A stretch of DNA of 64,000 nucleotides from Chlorella sorokiniana (GCA_025917655.1 CP084613.1:3102001-3166000); one strand, 5' to 3'; numbered from the stretch's first letter, positions 1 to 12,320 are shown. A program made the numbers and translations. The notes: generated by a model not told the origin, from the sequence alone.

Positions 1-2731
1 GCGGCCAGCAGGCGGCCGTTGGGGCTGACCCGCACACACAGCACGTCGTCAGTCATCTTCAGGGTGCTGCGCGCAGGGGGGGGGAGGCAGGGGGAGCGAG
101 TGTGTGCGGGGGATGCTGTCGCCACGCCATTACTCATCAGTGCTGTGAGGCTGGGGGCAGAGGGAAGCCGCTGTTGCTGCCCCTGCAACCGCCACGCAAA
201 CCGCCCGCCTGATCCCCCACCGTGCACGCACCGCGTGTTGTTGATGGCCAGCTGCTTGGCGCCCGTGTCTGGGTCCGCCGCCAGGCCCCACTCCCAAAAC
301 TTGACCTCCTTGTCGGCGCTGCCGCTCACAAACCCGCTCTGGTCGGGCAGCGCTGCCAGGGACCACACGGCGCCAGCATGCGCGCTGCGGGGCGGGCAGG
401 CAGCGGCAGCAAGGGAGGGGAAATGGGTGCGCTGGCCGCGAGAGCCGGTGGGCTCTGGGTACCTGGCCTGCATGCAGGGCTTGCGAGCCGGCGCGGCACG
501 CGTGCCCCGGCCCGCCACGCGTGCCCCGCACCTGACGGCGGCCAGGCGCGAGGAGGTGCCGACGTCAAAGACCTCGATGCCGCCCTCCTTGGTGCCCACC
601 AGCGCGTGGCGGTTGCCGGGGGCAAACAGCGCGCTCAGCCCGTACCCGCTGTCCATGGTGCGCAGGCAGGCGCCCGACCGCGGGTTCCACACCTGCCGGG
701 CGAGCACAGAGGGGCGGGAGGCGGGGGGGGCGGCGGGAGGGCATGAGGCCGTGGCGCTGCCTGGGCCGCCCAAGCCAGCCGGTGGACTGCTTGCACGCCT
801 GCCCGAACACCCGCACCTCCACTACCCCATCCCCAACACCCGCATCCGCGTCTGCCCACCTTCACGCAGTTGTTGGATGCGGAGAGGAGCAGGGAGTCGT
901 CGGTGGCCAGCGCCAGCGCGCGCACGTCTGAGCGGTGCCCCGCCAGATCCACCACCTGCGCTCGCTCCGCGCTGCCGCTGGGCGCGCCGCCCGCGGGCTG
1001 CCCCTCCCCTCGCTCACGTCCCACACCTCCAGGCAGTTGCTGGCCAGCGCCAGCACCAGAGACGCAAGGTAGCCGCTGGCGCCCGCCCGCCGCCCCGCGC
1101 CGCCCGCCCCCGCCGGCACCACCGCGCACGAGCGCGCCTTGTGCTTGCAACGGATGGCGGCCACCAGCTGCAGCTCGTCGCCCGCCATCAGGCCCTCGTC
1201 CTCCTCCTGCGGGCGGGAACACCAGGGGGAGAGGGGATGGGGGGGCCCACAATTGTTGCAGTGCGCAGTGTGTGAGGCAACAGGGCGCTGGCAGGGACGG
1301 CATGCATGCCACGAGGCAGCATACCAGGCTCGGCAGGAGGCGCCGCCGCACCTCTGCCGCCGCCTCCTCCTCCTGCGCGTCCCCCGCCGCCGCGGCCGCC
1401 GCCCGCTTCTCAGCCTTCTCGCGGCGGCGGCGCCGCCGCCGCTTCATTCTTTTCACCGCCTCGGCCTCTGGGCGCACGCGGTACACCTCGGTCACCCGCC
1501 CCGCCGCCTGGCAGGTCAGCAGCACGCCGCCACGCGGCCCCGGCACCGCCGCGTAGCGCAGCGTCTCCACGCGCTCGCCGCTCTGACGCCGCACCGTGCC
1601 CATGGGCACCAGGAAGGAGGTGCCTGCGACGGCCTGTGCCTGCGACGGCCCCCGCCCCCCGCCTGCTGCTGCTCTGCCGCCGCGGCCGCCTGGCCGGGGC
1701 TCGCCGCCGCGGGCGGGCGTCGGCGCGGCGCCGCCCTTGCCGCCGCCGTCCTCGCCGCCAGGGTTGATGCGGTAGATGCGCAGCTCTGCGTCCGTGCAGC
1801 CCGTGGCCAGCCGCGTCTCCGCTGGGTCCACATCCAGGGACCACACCTCGCCCCTGCACGCATGGGAGGCAGGTGTGGGGAGATGGGGGAGGGGGGCGCT
1901 TGGTGGGTGTCAGGTGGGGGCAACGGGGCAATGCCCTGCGTCGAGTGTGGCGATGGCGGCGCAGCGCAACCAGGGGTGCCTGCCTGGGCGCCCAGCAGGC
2001 TGCGCTCCGCGAGACAGGCGCTTGGGTTGCGGCGCACCTGTGCCCCACCACCGTCTGGCAGCAGTGCTGGGTGTCCAGGTCCCACACCTTGACCTGCTCG
2101 TCCTTGCTGGCGCTGACCAGGCGGCGCCCCGCTCCACAAACACCACGTCCGTCACCTGCCCGCGGTGGCCCCTCAGGCGGAACAGGCCCGCCTCCGCGCC
2201 CACATCCCACACCACCACATCGGTGTCCTTGGAGCCGGAGGCCAGCAGCGCGCCGCCGCGCGAGAAGCGCAGCGCCGACACCTCCCTGCGGTGGCCCGAC
2301 AGCGTGGCGGTGCACTCGCCGCTGCCCAGGTCCCACAGCCGCACCGTGCCGTCGGCGTGGCCCACCGCCACTTGGTCGGCGGCGGGGGAGGCCGCAATCT
2401 GGGTCACCTCCCCCGCAGCAGCCCCCGACTCGGAGGGCGGCGGCGTCAGCCTCTTGACCTGCGGCGCAGGGGGCGCGGGAACAAGTGGAACCCCAGCTCT
2501 GGAAGAAGAGGACCATCCACAGGGCTCCCATCCTTTGCCAAACGCAGCAAAGCGGCAGGTCAGCGAGCCGCCGCTCACCACCACCGCCTGCTTCACGTTC
2601 CACACCAACACGTCCTCCAGCGCCGCGGTGAGCAGGTAGCGCCCGCTGTGGTCATAGCACACGTTGCTTCCGGGGCTGGCAATCACTCCCCAGGAGCCCG
2701 CAAGCTCGTAGCGCAGGTACGCTTTCACCAT
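1..2731 (-). CDS. WDR3: WDR3/UTP12 (Dip2) WD40 protein, 5' part of gene
   Basis: This is a WD40 component of the small-subunit processome (UTP-B complex), acting in nucleolar 18S pre-rRNA maturation. The start at 2731 gives MVKAYLRYELAGSWGVI, matching the family N-terminus. Family signatures follow in order: SGSKDTDVVVWDV, then VSASKDEQVKVWDLDTQHC, GHR, a basic stretch (VKRMKRRRRRRREKAEKR, near 1400-1470) where family members have a Lys/Arg-rich linker, and LAGHRSDVRALALATDDS. The leftmost exon reads DDVLCVRVSPNGRLLA, so the gene runs off the window and its last propeller blades and C-terminal Utp12 domain are missing here. Several introns of roughly 100-250 bp separate the exons. One exon changes frame at the C run 2127-2130; one extra base would restore VFVERGRRLVSASKD. 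Assignment to WDR3 rather than TBL3 or PWP2 rests on these shared phrases. Confidence 0.9.
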
Positions 2732-5348
2732 CGTGCTGCCGCGCCTGCAGCGGCGGCGTGCCGCCAGCAGCGGGGGAGGGTTAGCGCGCCTGGCCAACGA
2801 GCATGTTTCACCACCGTTAACCCGCAATGAAGAAGCCGGTGCGGCGAGCCTTACCTTCAGAGCGCGCCTCTAACACTCGAGCTGCATGTTGCATGAGACA
2901 GGTGGTCCCGGGAGCGGTTCGTTGATGTATGTAACAGTGCAACTACTCACTAAGGGGCTCATCAAGATGCATGCATGCCCTTCTGCGGGCAGGTGCAGGC
3001 CGCCAGCAAATCATGACGTGCACAGCACGGTTGTCCTACATGCGGCGGAACTCGTTCATTGATGTTCCAACAAGCAGCTCGATTGTTATGCGTGCACGAT
3101 GTTAAGTGTGTTGAGACAGTCACAGGCGTTGCACAGTCGTGTGTTTGCCCAGCCGATCTTGGAGCGTCCTTCCTCTGCACAGCAGCATGGCATCACTAAG
3201 CTTGCGTATAGTTGGACCTTGCAAGCTTGCAGGAGCCTGTCTGATCTTCTGCCTCCTGCTATGCAGCACCTCCTCGCCGCCGCCCACTCTCGGGCTGGCG
3301 GCCATCGTTGCACGATTCATTACTACTGGCTTCCTCCCTCCACCAATGCATGCGCCTTGCCATGGCCCCTTGGGCAGCTGTGACATGGCCAACGCTGTTT
3401 GCTTGCGCCAAAATTGCCAGCCTGGCTCTCAGTCCTCGCCGCAGCGCTCGGCTGCGCAGCATGCCTAACCCCAGTGGCGCTCCTTCAGTCCCTTTGAGCC
3501 ACATCTATGCGGCAGCTTGTTAACTCACGCGCGTACATCACAGAGCTTAGCTTGGGACAAGCCTACCTCCCTTGCCGTCCTGGCCCTGCCCTACAAGCCC
3601 GGGCGTCAGCTTCTGCGCCGGCTGAGCACTTCACCCCGGGGTGGGTGAAGGCCCTCAGGTTACCTTGCTCCTGCCGCTTGGCCGGCGTCAATCACCCGCC
3701 GCGCCTGACGCGCACTTTTAAAACCACGGAAAGGCGAACACGGCCCACAAATTCTTACCAAGTTCCTCGGCCCTACCAGGGATGCTGCTGCGAAGCTGAC
3801 TCCTGGCAGCGCCAAGAGGCCATTAAAGCGCCATTTAGCTTTCAGAGCTATTCCGAATCTCCATCAGACTGCTCGCAGCGGACAAACTCTTCACTTCCCG
3901 CCTCTCGCAACCCTCTCTTCTCTTTTCGCCTGCCCGAAGTGCGAGAATGGGCCTCGTGTCCGTGCTTGGCATTAAAAACCGTCCAGCCTCTCCTCCCAAG
4001 AAACACCAAGCTGCCGCCAATCCTGCACCCGCGTCCACACAGACAAGCAGATGGTCGCCTGCGGCGGCACTCCCGCAGGGCCAGGCGACACCTGTGCCTG
4101 CACAGCTGACCCCGCAAGCTACCTTGCCCCAGCACCACACAGCTCTGTCGCCCTTCCTGCTGCGCCTGCAACTTTCAGACCTCTCGGCGCATCTGTCAGA
4201 GCCCTCTCGGCGCTGGCCACTGCATCATCTGGCCAGCCCGCAGCGTGCAGCATGCGGCCCGGCAACGGCGACCAGCCCTCAGCAGCGGACAGAGTACCCA
4301 GTTTGCCACCTAGTGCGTCCAGTGCGGGCTCCCCACCGCCTGCATTCGGCATCAGCCCACAGCCAGCTGCAACCCTCCATGCCCACCTGGACCTGGGCGA
4401 ACCCACCGCTACCAGCAGCACAACCAGCAGCAGCACCGGCATCCCCCGCGCACCCCCTGCACCACCTCTGCATGCAGTGGGCCAACGCCAGCGGGCCCCT
4501 CGACGCTGGTCCAAGCACAGCATACCGCCTACCCAGCGGTAGCAGCATACCCTCCTCCAGCCAACTGCCCAGCACCATCGCCCTCACCTGTTCACCCCAT
4601 GGTTTAATCAATGGTCAGTCATGAGCTCTTGCTGTACCAAAACGATTGTGCCAACATCGCACCGGTCCTGTAATACTACATATGCTCACTTGCAAGCAAG
4701 GGTTGCTCCGGCGCGGTTGGTTCAAGGACAGTGTCCTGGGCGGGAAGACGGTTGCGCAGGAGGCAAGGCCAGGGCGGCAAGGGTTCCTGTCAACACGGCC
4801 AGCTGGTTTCACTACTATTCAGCTTGTATCTTGATTGGACGATGGTGCTTAGCCTGAAAGCGGTAAAGCCTGCAGTCTGAACGGCCAAGTTGCGGCTGGA
4901 GCAGGGCAGACATGATGCTGTGTGGAATGGCCGACGAGACCTTTCCACTGACCGGCGTGATCGATCGCTGCGCTCATTCTCACTCGAGAAGGAAATTGTA
5001 CTTCGCTGGGGTACGTCGCGCGCCCCATACTGCGGGGTCTTCCCTCCGGATGCTTGTTCTGCTCGCGCGATCGCTCCTACATCACGCCAAAGAACTGCCG
5101 TCCCCAGAAACGACACCTGGTCGACACTTTTGCAGGGTTTCGGCTCCGCATGGCCTCTCTCCCTTCCAGACAGCCCGATTACGGCGACAAATACGAGCAG
5201 GCGAGCGTGTGTGGGCTGGTTGAACAATCCATAGCAGCTGGAGTTGGGTTGGCAGCCGGTTAGCCCACTCCGCCTGGCTGCGGCCGCAGCGACCTGCAGG
5301 TTGCTGGTCTGCTCCCGCAACTTCAGGCAGCCTCTCCAGATTCTTGCA
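2732..5348. other. Intergenic region between WDR3 and the SnRK2-like kinase
   Basis: This 2.6 kb separates two divergent genes. It is less GC-rich than the coding DNA. A TATA-like CTTTTAAAA lies near 3715, ahead of the doubtful ORF at 3947. Short ORFs elsewhere (2960-3520 and 4620-5263) overlap each other on both strands, have mixed codon use and show no recognisable domain. Nothing else was identified. Confidence 0.5.
3947..4624 (+). CDS. Doubtful hypothetical protein, Pro/Ala/Ser-rich
   Basis: This open frame of 225 codons begins MGLVSVLGIKNRP and continues as a low-complexity Pro, Ala, Ser and Gln-rich sequence without a recognisable domain. A second overlapping frame (4051-4542) is equally Ala/Pro/Ser-rich, so codon bias does not clearly choose between them, and an in-exon frame change cannot be excluded given how common these are in the window. 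A TATA-like element about 230 bp upstream is the only other support. It could be a disordered protein, part of a spliced gene, or a chance ORF in GC-rich DNA. No function is proposed. Confidence 0.25.
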   Translation: MGLVSVLGIKNRPASPPKKHQAAANPAPASTQTSRWSPAAALPQGQATPVPAQLTPQATLPQHHTALSPFLLRLQLSDLSAHLSEPSRRWPLHHLASPQRAACGPATATSPQQRTEYPVCHLVRPVRAPHRLHSASAHSQLQPSMPTWTWANPPLPAAQPAAAPASPAHPLHHLCMQWANASGPLDAGPSTAYRLPSGSSIPSSSQLPSTIALTCSPHGLINGQS

Positions 5349-7186
5349 ATGGACATGAAGCCGTTGATCACGCACAACCCGTCCAACAGGGCTCGGTTCT
5401 GCGTGCGCAGGTCAAGTCGCTGGGGCGGGGCTGCTATGGCGAGGCGCTGCTGATGCGCAATCGCGCCACGGGCGAGCTTGTGGCAGTCAAGTACATCGAG
5501 AAGCGCAAGGTTGGCGGGGCGGCGTTGCACAGGGGCTGGTTGGTGCTGCTGAGCAGCGGGAGCTGTTGGGGCAGGGGTGCAGCCTTAACGCGCTGCCGCC
5601 ACGCCGCCAAGCTGGCACCCGCGTGAGCCCCCTGCCGCCGCAGGTGGACGAGTATGTGCAGAAGGAGATCCGGAACCACGTGCAGCTCACCGGCCACCCC
5701 AACATCATACAGTTCAAGGAGGTGCGCCGCGCTGCGCTTGCGCGCCGCGCCGTGTGCGCTCACTCGGTTGTGGGCCATCACACCCGCAGGCCCCGCCCCC
5801 ACGCCGCGCACTCCACAAGCCTGCGCACCCCCTCCTCTGCAGGCTTTCCTCACCGCCACCCACCTGGGCATCGCCATGGAGTACGCCAGCGGCGGCGACC
5901 TGTTTGAGCGCGTGGTGAAGCGCCGCCGCCTGCCCGAGGACGAGGCGCGCTACTTCTTCTGGCAGCTGGTGCAGGGGCTGGCGTGGTGCCACTCCCAGGT
6001 GTGCGCGGGGGCCGCCCAGCGGACGGACCGGCTGCGCAGGACGCTGCTGTTGACGGCTGCTGCAGAACCGCTGGCTGAAGGGGGCGACGAGCCCTTCTCC
6101 CCCGCGCCCCCTACCCACCCACTCAGGGCGTGTGCCACCGCGACCTCAAGCTGGACAACATCCTGCTGGCGGGGGATGCAGCGGCGCCGCAGCTCAAGCT
6201 GTGCGACTTTGGCTTCTCCAAGTCGCGGCAGCAGGACTCTGTCCCCAACACGCTGCTGGGCACGCCTGCCTACCTGGCGCCAGAGGTGCTGAAGGAGGGC
6301 GGCGAGAACCAGCAGGTGAGAGCTGAGCGGGTGCTGGCGCGGGGACGGGGCTGGGTGGTGCGTAGGACGCCCGCCGCCCTGTACCTCCACAGCACGGAAT
6401 GCCGGTGGCTGGCCCCGTACCGCCTGCAGTACAACGGCGAGCTGGCGGACGTGTGGAGCGCGGGGGTGGCGCTGTACGTGATGCTTGCGGGGGCCTACCC
6501 CTTCCAGGACCCCACGGACCCGGGCAACCACCTGAAGACGTACCGGGTGCGGGGCCCACGGCGGCGCCGCCTCCAGCCTTGTTTCGTGTGGCGCCGGGCC
6601 CTGCCCCACTGTCCCACGTCTGTAGCGTGTGCAGGCCGCAGCCCAACCGCTCGGCTGTGCTGCGTCGGTAGCGTGGCCGGGCAGGCGCCGACTGCCCGCC
6701 TGCCCCCCTTTCCCCGTCCGGGGCCCCTGCAGCGCATCTTTTCTGTGCAGTACGACTTCCCCCGACCTGCACGCCTCCCGAGTGCCTGGACATGGTACGG
6801 CGCATCCTGGTGCGGGACCCGGCGCAGCGCATCACGCTGGCCCAGGTGCAGCAGCACCCCTGGTACACGGCGCACCTGCCGGCGGCGGAGCCAGCCACAC
6901 AGCAGCGCCCCGCCCAGACGGACGAGGAGATCATGAAGCTGACAAGCATGGCGCAAATGATGAGCGGCGGTGCGCGGGCTGTGGGGCTGTCGGGGAAGAG
7001 GGGGTCTGCGTGCGGCGGCTGGTGAATCGTGTGGCTGTGTGTATGGGAGAGCAGAGGCAGTCATCCACGCGCCACGGTTGCCCCATGCCTCCCCCACCTG
7101 CCCGCCGTGCTGCAGGCGAGCCTGGGTACTGGAACGAGGAGGACTGCCTCACGTTTGAGGGGCAGGACACCTCGATACGAGAGTGA
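5349..7186 (+). CDS. SnRK2-type serine/threonine protein kinase
   Basis: This is a plant-type SNF1-related kinase 2. Exons lie at about 5349-5509, 5644-5721, 5843-5998, 6127-6315, 6430-6546, 6733-6969 and 7116-7186, all with GT-AG borders that keep frame. Visible motifs are the glycine loop [15 protein letters not shown] (catalytic Lys), [34 protein letters not shown] in [19 protein letters not shown] and [19 protein letters not shown], all close to SnRK2. The start at 5349 ([11 protein letters not shown]) joins the kinase frame only if one C is added at 5378-5380. A second frame change at 6777-6779 interrupts [14 protein letters not shown]. The tail after the kinase is short ([13 protein letters not shown], then an acidic end, DTSIRE), far shorter than the acidic ABA-box tail of land-plant class III SnRK2s. 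Assignment to SnRK2 is firm; the upstream signal is unknown. Confidence 0.85.
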
Positions 7187-7313
7187 GGGCGCGACGAATC
7201 CGCAGCAGCACGCAACACGACTTTCATCTGCACATTGCTCCCCTTCTCTCTGCTGTCACGATTGATCATTGCTCAATAATGCTTGCTCGCTTGGCTTGGT
7301 AAAGCTGCAGTGT

Positions 7314-10300
7314 TCAATTGAAACAAGGCGATGCCAAATTGCATGTGTTGAAATGGAAGGCCAGGTCACAACCGCGCGGTGGGAGTTCCGTCTGGAGCCG
7401 CCGGCTGGTCCGTTTCGGCCGCATCCCGAGGCTCGCCTGCTGCGCCGCGTCGTCGCAGGCCTGCCGCCGACAGGGCTGGCCCTCGCGCTGCCTGACCTGC
7501 TGAGCCCACGGCTGGGCCCTGCACCGCCGGCTGCAGCGGTGGCGGAGGCGAAGCGGCCGCTGGGGGTGGGCGCTGGTGGCGCGCTGCTCGCGGAGCTGGC
7601 GCTTGCGCCACAGCACCCACGTCAGTGCCCCCAGCATGGCCGCAATCAGCAGCGTGTCCCACTGGCCCACCGCGGGCGCGCGTCGCCGCCACTGCGCCGC
7701 TGGCATGCCGCCCGGCTGCGCATCAACGCCGTCGGCCAGGCGCGCGTGCGCCGGCGGCGGCGCCAGCAAGGCGGCGGCCAGGCGCAGCAAGGGCGCCGCT
7801 GCCAGGCGCAGGCGCAGCCACCAGAGGGCCAGGAAGGGGCCCACGCTGTACTGCTCGTAGGGGGCGGTGTGTACAGCCTGGGTGTACAGCCGTATCGCCT
7901 CGCTCACGTTGCGCTGCACCCCCAGCCCGCGCTCCAGCAGGCGCCCCATCGTGTACAGCCCCTCGATGCTCCCCGCAGCCGCAGCCGAGCGGTACAGCTC
8001 TACAGCTCGAGCCAGGTTGGCACCTGGGGGTGGAGGCGGAGGGGGCGGCAGCGCAGGAGGGAGTGAGCGGGGGTGGGGCGGGCGGGTGCGGAACGCCGCG
8101 CAGGCGGGAGCTGCGCCCGGCAGCGGCCGCCGCCACTGCAACCCAGAGCATGGTTCCTGGGGCTGGGTGGTGGAGGAGGTGGGCCTGTGCACCCCTCGTG
8201 CTCCGGAGCCGCGGCAGCCGCTCGCGTCAAAGCCACATGCAGGCAGCCCTGCCCCGCAGGCGGCCCCCCCTTCAGCGCCTCACCCCGGGCAGCCCCCACT
8301 TGTGCCCATCCCGCAGCAGGTGCCCCGCCATCAGCATCCCTTCCGTCTGGTTGCAGGCCGCGGCGCGCAGCCACAGCGGCAGCGCCAGGCGGTGGCGCTC
8401 CGCCCCCACCACCCCGCCGCGGTGCAGCAGCCAGGCCAGGTTGAGCTGCGCCAGGCTGTGGCCCTGCTCCGCCAGCAGCGCGTAGCGCAGCGCGGCGCCC
8501 CACACATCGTGCTCTGCGCCGCGGCGGCACGGTCAAGGGGGGGTGAGAAGAGCGCAGGCGAACGGACCGGGAGGCGAGCGAGGCCGCCGCCGCTCGTGCG
8601 CCCGACCAACCGAAGCTCTGGCCCTGAGCAAGTCGCTGCCAGCCCCTGCCCGCCCTCCCCCTCCCCCGCCGCCCATCCTCACCCGCAGCGCGGTCGGCGG
8701 CCTCCTGCCCCGCCTCCTTCCACCCCCCGTCATGGCCATGAATCGCCAGAAGGAGCGCAGCGCGCGGTCGGGCGCTTGGGCGCGCCATGCAGCCCGTCGG
8801 CGTGCACCAGGAAGAGCTGGTGCGCTGCCCGCCAGGAGCCCAGCCCCACCGCGGCGTGGAACAGCTCCAGCGCTGCGCTCATGTTGCGCGGCACAGAGTG
8901 CCCCCTGGTGCATGGTGCCCAGGTTGTACGCAGCGTCGTGGTCCTCGCCCGCAGCCGCCGCAAAGTAACGGAAGGCCTGGGGCATGGGAGGGGGGGGCAG
9001 AAGGAGGGGCGGGCGGATTTCCAAGCTGCCTGGTCCTGCCGGCAGGCAGGACCATCCATGGGGCAAGCAAGCGTGTGGTGGGGCGCAGAGCATGCCTAGG
9101 CCTGTCACATCCGTGCCCCCCTCCAAAAAAACCAAAACCGCAACCACGGGCCCACCTCGCTCATGTTGGCGGGCACCCCTGGCCGTGGAAGTACAGCACG
9201 CCCAGGCCGTTGAGGGCGGCGGGCATCCCGCGGGCGGCGGCCTCCAGGAAGTGTTCCCGCGCCCGCGCAAAGTCCTGCGTGTGCCCATCCGGGGGGGGGG
9301 AGGCGCAGGCAGCGCAGGCATCACCGCCGACACGAGGGGGTGGCTGCAAGCGCCCGTGCGGGAGCGGCCAGCACGCTCGGTGCCCGGCAGCTGGGTGGAG
9401 CCGCCCCCGGGCCGCCTCCAGCGATGCCCCCGCCAGCAGGGCCGCCACCCACCTGGGGGACGTGCCAGCCGCGGATGTGCATGAAGCCGAGGTTGAAGGC
9501 GGCGTAGGCGTCGCCGCCCCGCGCCGCCCGCACAAAGGCGCGGTGCGCGCCCGCCAGGTCACGCGGCACGCCCTGACCCATCAGCATGCGGTAGCCCAGC
9601 TGGCGGTGAGCCTCCACGTCGCCGCTGCGCAGGCAGGAGACTAGGGCCGCATGCGTTGGGAGGGGCCGACGCGCGCGGCGGCAGGGCCAGCACCAACGCC
9701 CAGATTTCCTTGGCATTAACTGGCATCGGTGTTAAATAGGAGGCCTTGCCGCCCCCATCCCTCCCTCAGGCCCTGCAGCGCACGCACCGTGCCGCCGCAT
9801 CCTGCTCCATTGCCAGCGTGTTGGCGTCCTCCCAGGCGTTGGCGGCGGGCAGGTAGGCGGGGTCCATCCACTTGCGCCGCAGGTGGCCGCCGGCCTCGCT
9901 GCGTGGATAGGAGGGGGAGGAGGCGGGGGTGAGGCACAGCACAGCAAGCCCCGGCATGCCCACAGCCTGCGGCACCCGCATTCAGCCCACCATTGTCGCG
10001 CCTCTGCGTTTCTGCCCCCACCCCACCCCCTTCAGCCCTGGCGTGCACCCACCCACGCCCCCACCCCACCCCTTCAGCCCCGGCATGCACCCACCCACGG
10101 CCCCCACCCCGCCCCCACCTGTTGATGCTGCCCGCCTCGTCCAGCGCCGCCAGCAGCACCGGCCCCGCCAGCTTGGCCTGCCCCAGCGCCTCCTCCAGCA
10201 TGCGCGGTACGCCCGCCCGCTGCTGTACCGCTGCGTCAGCGCCACCCGCGCCTCCACGCTGCCCGCCAGCGCCGCGCGGTGCAGCGCGTACACGGCGGCG

Positions 10301-12037
10301 CGGTCGTCCCGCGGCAAGCCGTGGTCGGCGGCCACCCCGCTGGAGTAGAGGCAGGCCAGGGCGTAGGCGGCGGCAGACAGCGGCGCCAGCTCCGGGTGAG
10401 CCTCCTCATCCAGGCTGAGCGGCGGCAGAGCCAGCGAGGCAGCAGCGGCGGCAGCGGCGCTCGCGTCGTCTGATGTGCCGGCCGCAGCAGCGCCCGCAGC
10501 GGGCTCCTGGGACCCGTCGGCGCCCTGGCTGGCCGCCTGCGCGCCGTCGCTGCTCTGCCCGGGCTCCTGGCCGCCATCGGCGGCTGAGCCGCCCGCTGCG
10601 GTGGCGTTCTGTTCTGGCGGCGACGGCAACGGCGTGAAGAGCCGCCGCTGGGTTGCTGCCTGCCCCAGCGCCGCATCGATGTGGGCATCCAGCCTAAGGG
10701 CCAGGCGGGACAAGGGGTAGACAGCAGTAAGAGTGGAGCGAAAGCCGGCGTGTCCAGCCGTTGCGCTGCAACAACACAGCGGCCACAGCCTGTGCGGTGC
10801 CGCCGCCGCGCAGCAGACGGCGCGCGGCAGGCGGCCGGGAACCCACCTGGCAAACATGGCCTGCAGCAGGGCGATGCCGCGCCGCACATCCACGCCCTCC
10901 TCATCAGCCGCCCACCCCGCCCAGTCCTTGGCGCGCCGCAGCTCCGCCTCAGCCTCGTGCAGCCGCTGCTGGCGATCGGCCCGCGCCGCTCGCTCCGCTG
11001 CCTCGGCCGCCTCCTCGGCCTGCTGCCGCCGCCGCCGCTCCTCCTCCGTGTCCTCCGCCCCCTGCTCTGCAGCGCTTGCGGCCTCCTGGGCAGAGGCTGC
11101 TGCGGCAGCATCGGCAGCTTGGCTTGTGTTTTGGCCCCCAACAGTCCCATGCTGAGAGTGCTCCTCTTGCACGCTAGGCTGCTCAGTATGCTGCGGTTGC
11201 CGTGGGGCCTCCATGCTCTCTGCACCATGCTGCATCTCATCGCTGACTGCCAGCTCAGGCGGCTGGACGTGAATTGCCACGTGCTGCAGGTCGTGAAGTG
11301 CGCCGACGTTGCCATCTGCTGCGGCAAGAGGGGTCGCCAGGCCGCGCTGCTGCTCACCGCCGAGCGCCTGCTCTGCGATGAATGCTGCATCCATCGCCAG
11401 CTTTTGTGCGGGCTCCCGTGTGGCGGCCTCCGGCCCAGGCTCGCCCAGCGAAGGATCGGCAGGCTGCTGGGCGGGGAGTGCGTCTCTGCGGGTCGCCAAG
11501 GGGACGGCTGTGCTTGCGGCCTTGGCTGTCGCGGCATCCATGGCCTCCTCAATGCGGCTGATCGCTTCGCTTGCGGACTGTTGCAGCGAACCGCCAGCGA
11601 GGACGCCTTCCGCAACCCGGTCCAGGCCACCCGGCTGGCGATGCCCAACGTCAGCGCCGCCAGTACCGTTGGCTTGCGACTCGCCGTCCTGCCCCTCTGC
11701 TGCTGCGCCGCTGCTGTGCTGCTCATGCGCAACGACCTGCAACAAGACAATCATCTCAGTGGTTGAGGCGCACACTTGACAGGGCTGGATGCGTCAGCTG
11801 TGCAGCCGCGATGCTACGGGGGGGGACCCTGTGCCATGAAACAGGCCGTCGGCACAGGGCACCCAGAACAAACGAGGGCCAGCCCCGCAGTGTCAGGTGG
11901 CATACAAACAGCCAAGCACACAGATTGAGCAGCGAAAGGGCAGGGAAGACGCTCGCCTGCTTTCCGAGTGCCGTGCCCTGGGCTGCTCTCAAAAGCAGCA
12001 GCACTGTCAGAGAGGTGATGACGGTTCGGAGCTTCAT
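7314..12037 (-). CDS. SEL1L: SEL1L/HRD3-like ER-associated degradation protein
   Basis: SEL1L/HRD3 is the ER-membrane adaptor that passes misfolded luminal substrates to the HRD1 ubiquitin ligase. The first exon starts at 12037 with a signal peptide (MKLRTVITSLTVLLLLRAAQ). The next large exon begins at 11736 after a TTGTTGCAG acceptor and encodes a Gln/Ala/Glu-rich luminal region, then Sel1 repeats from about 10400 leftward: ALACLYSSGVAADHGLP, HRQLGYRMLMGQGVPRDLAG, AAFNLGFMHIRGW, LNGLGVLYFHGQG, AAYNLGTMHQG, LNLAWLLHRGG and LYTMGRLLERGLGVQRNVSE. Near the C-terminus one membrane helix (WDTLLIAAMLGALTWVLW) precedes a basic tail, the HRD3 topology. Frame changes sit at C runs near 8901 and 9176-9179. 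Exon 1 may end at a GC donor (CAG|GCGAGC). The gene is divergent from HCF164. Confidence 0.85.
10014..10098. repeat. Tandem repeat in a SEL1L intron, two units of 42-43 bp
   Basis: Two nearly identical C-rich units lie at 10014-10056 and 10057-10098, followed by a partial third that runs into the exon border. They fall within an intron of the SEL1L-like gene. Confidence 0.8.
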
Positions 12038-12320
12038 TGATGGCGCAAAGAGCCCCAACAGGCCCTTGAAGCGACGGGCTGCTAGACCTCTGCAGGCCGG
12101 GTGCCTCCCTGCACCCTGGTTGCCCTCCTCAAGGGTTTCATACTGCTGCATACGGCTCAATATGACATGCCTTCACTGCCTTGGTCGTCCAAACTCTTAG
12201 TCCCCCACTCGCCAGCGCACTTGTCCTGCTGACACCCCAATGCGTCGGTGACAGGAGCGAATCATTCATTCATCCGAATTGTAATTTCATTCCTGCGCCA
12301 ATCGCCCTTGCATTGACAAG
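12038..12320. promoter_or_regulatory. Shared upstream region of SEL1L and HCF164
   Basis: The two start codons face away from each other across 283 bp, so this stretch must hold both promoters. It is AT-richer than the flanking exons. No clear TATA box was picked out. Confidence 0.5.

Noticed and set aside
19-1275. Plus-strand frame of 418 codons at the left edge
   Set aside because: It lies antisense to recognisable WDR3 exons, crosses their introns and is Arg/Pro/Ala-rich without domains.
4890-5263. Several overlapping short frames before the SnRK2-like kinase
   Set aside because: They lie in three frames over the same stretch, and none joins the kinase by a plausible splice.
10236-11750. 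Second 504-codon minus-strand frame over the large SEL1L exon
   Set aside because: The overlapping 9982-11775 frame encodes the Sel1 repeats and has the correct acceptor; this one is an Arg/Pro-rich frame shadow typical of GC-rich DNA.
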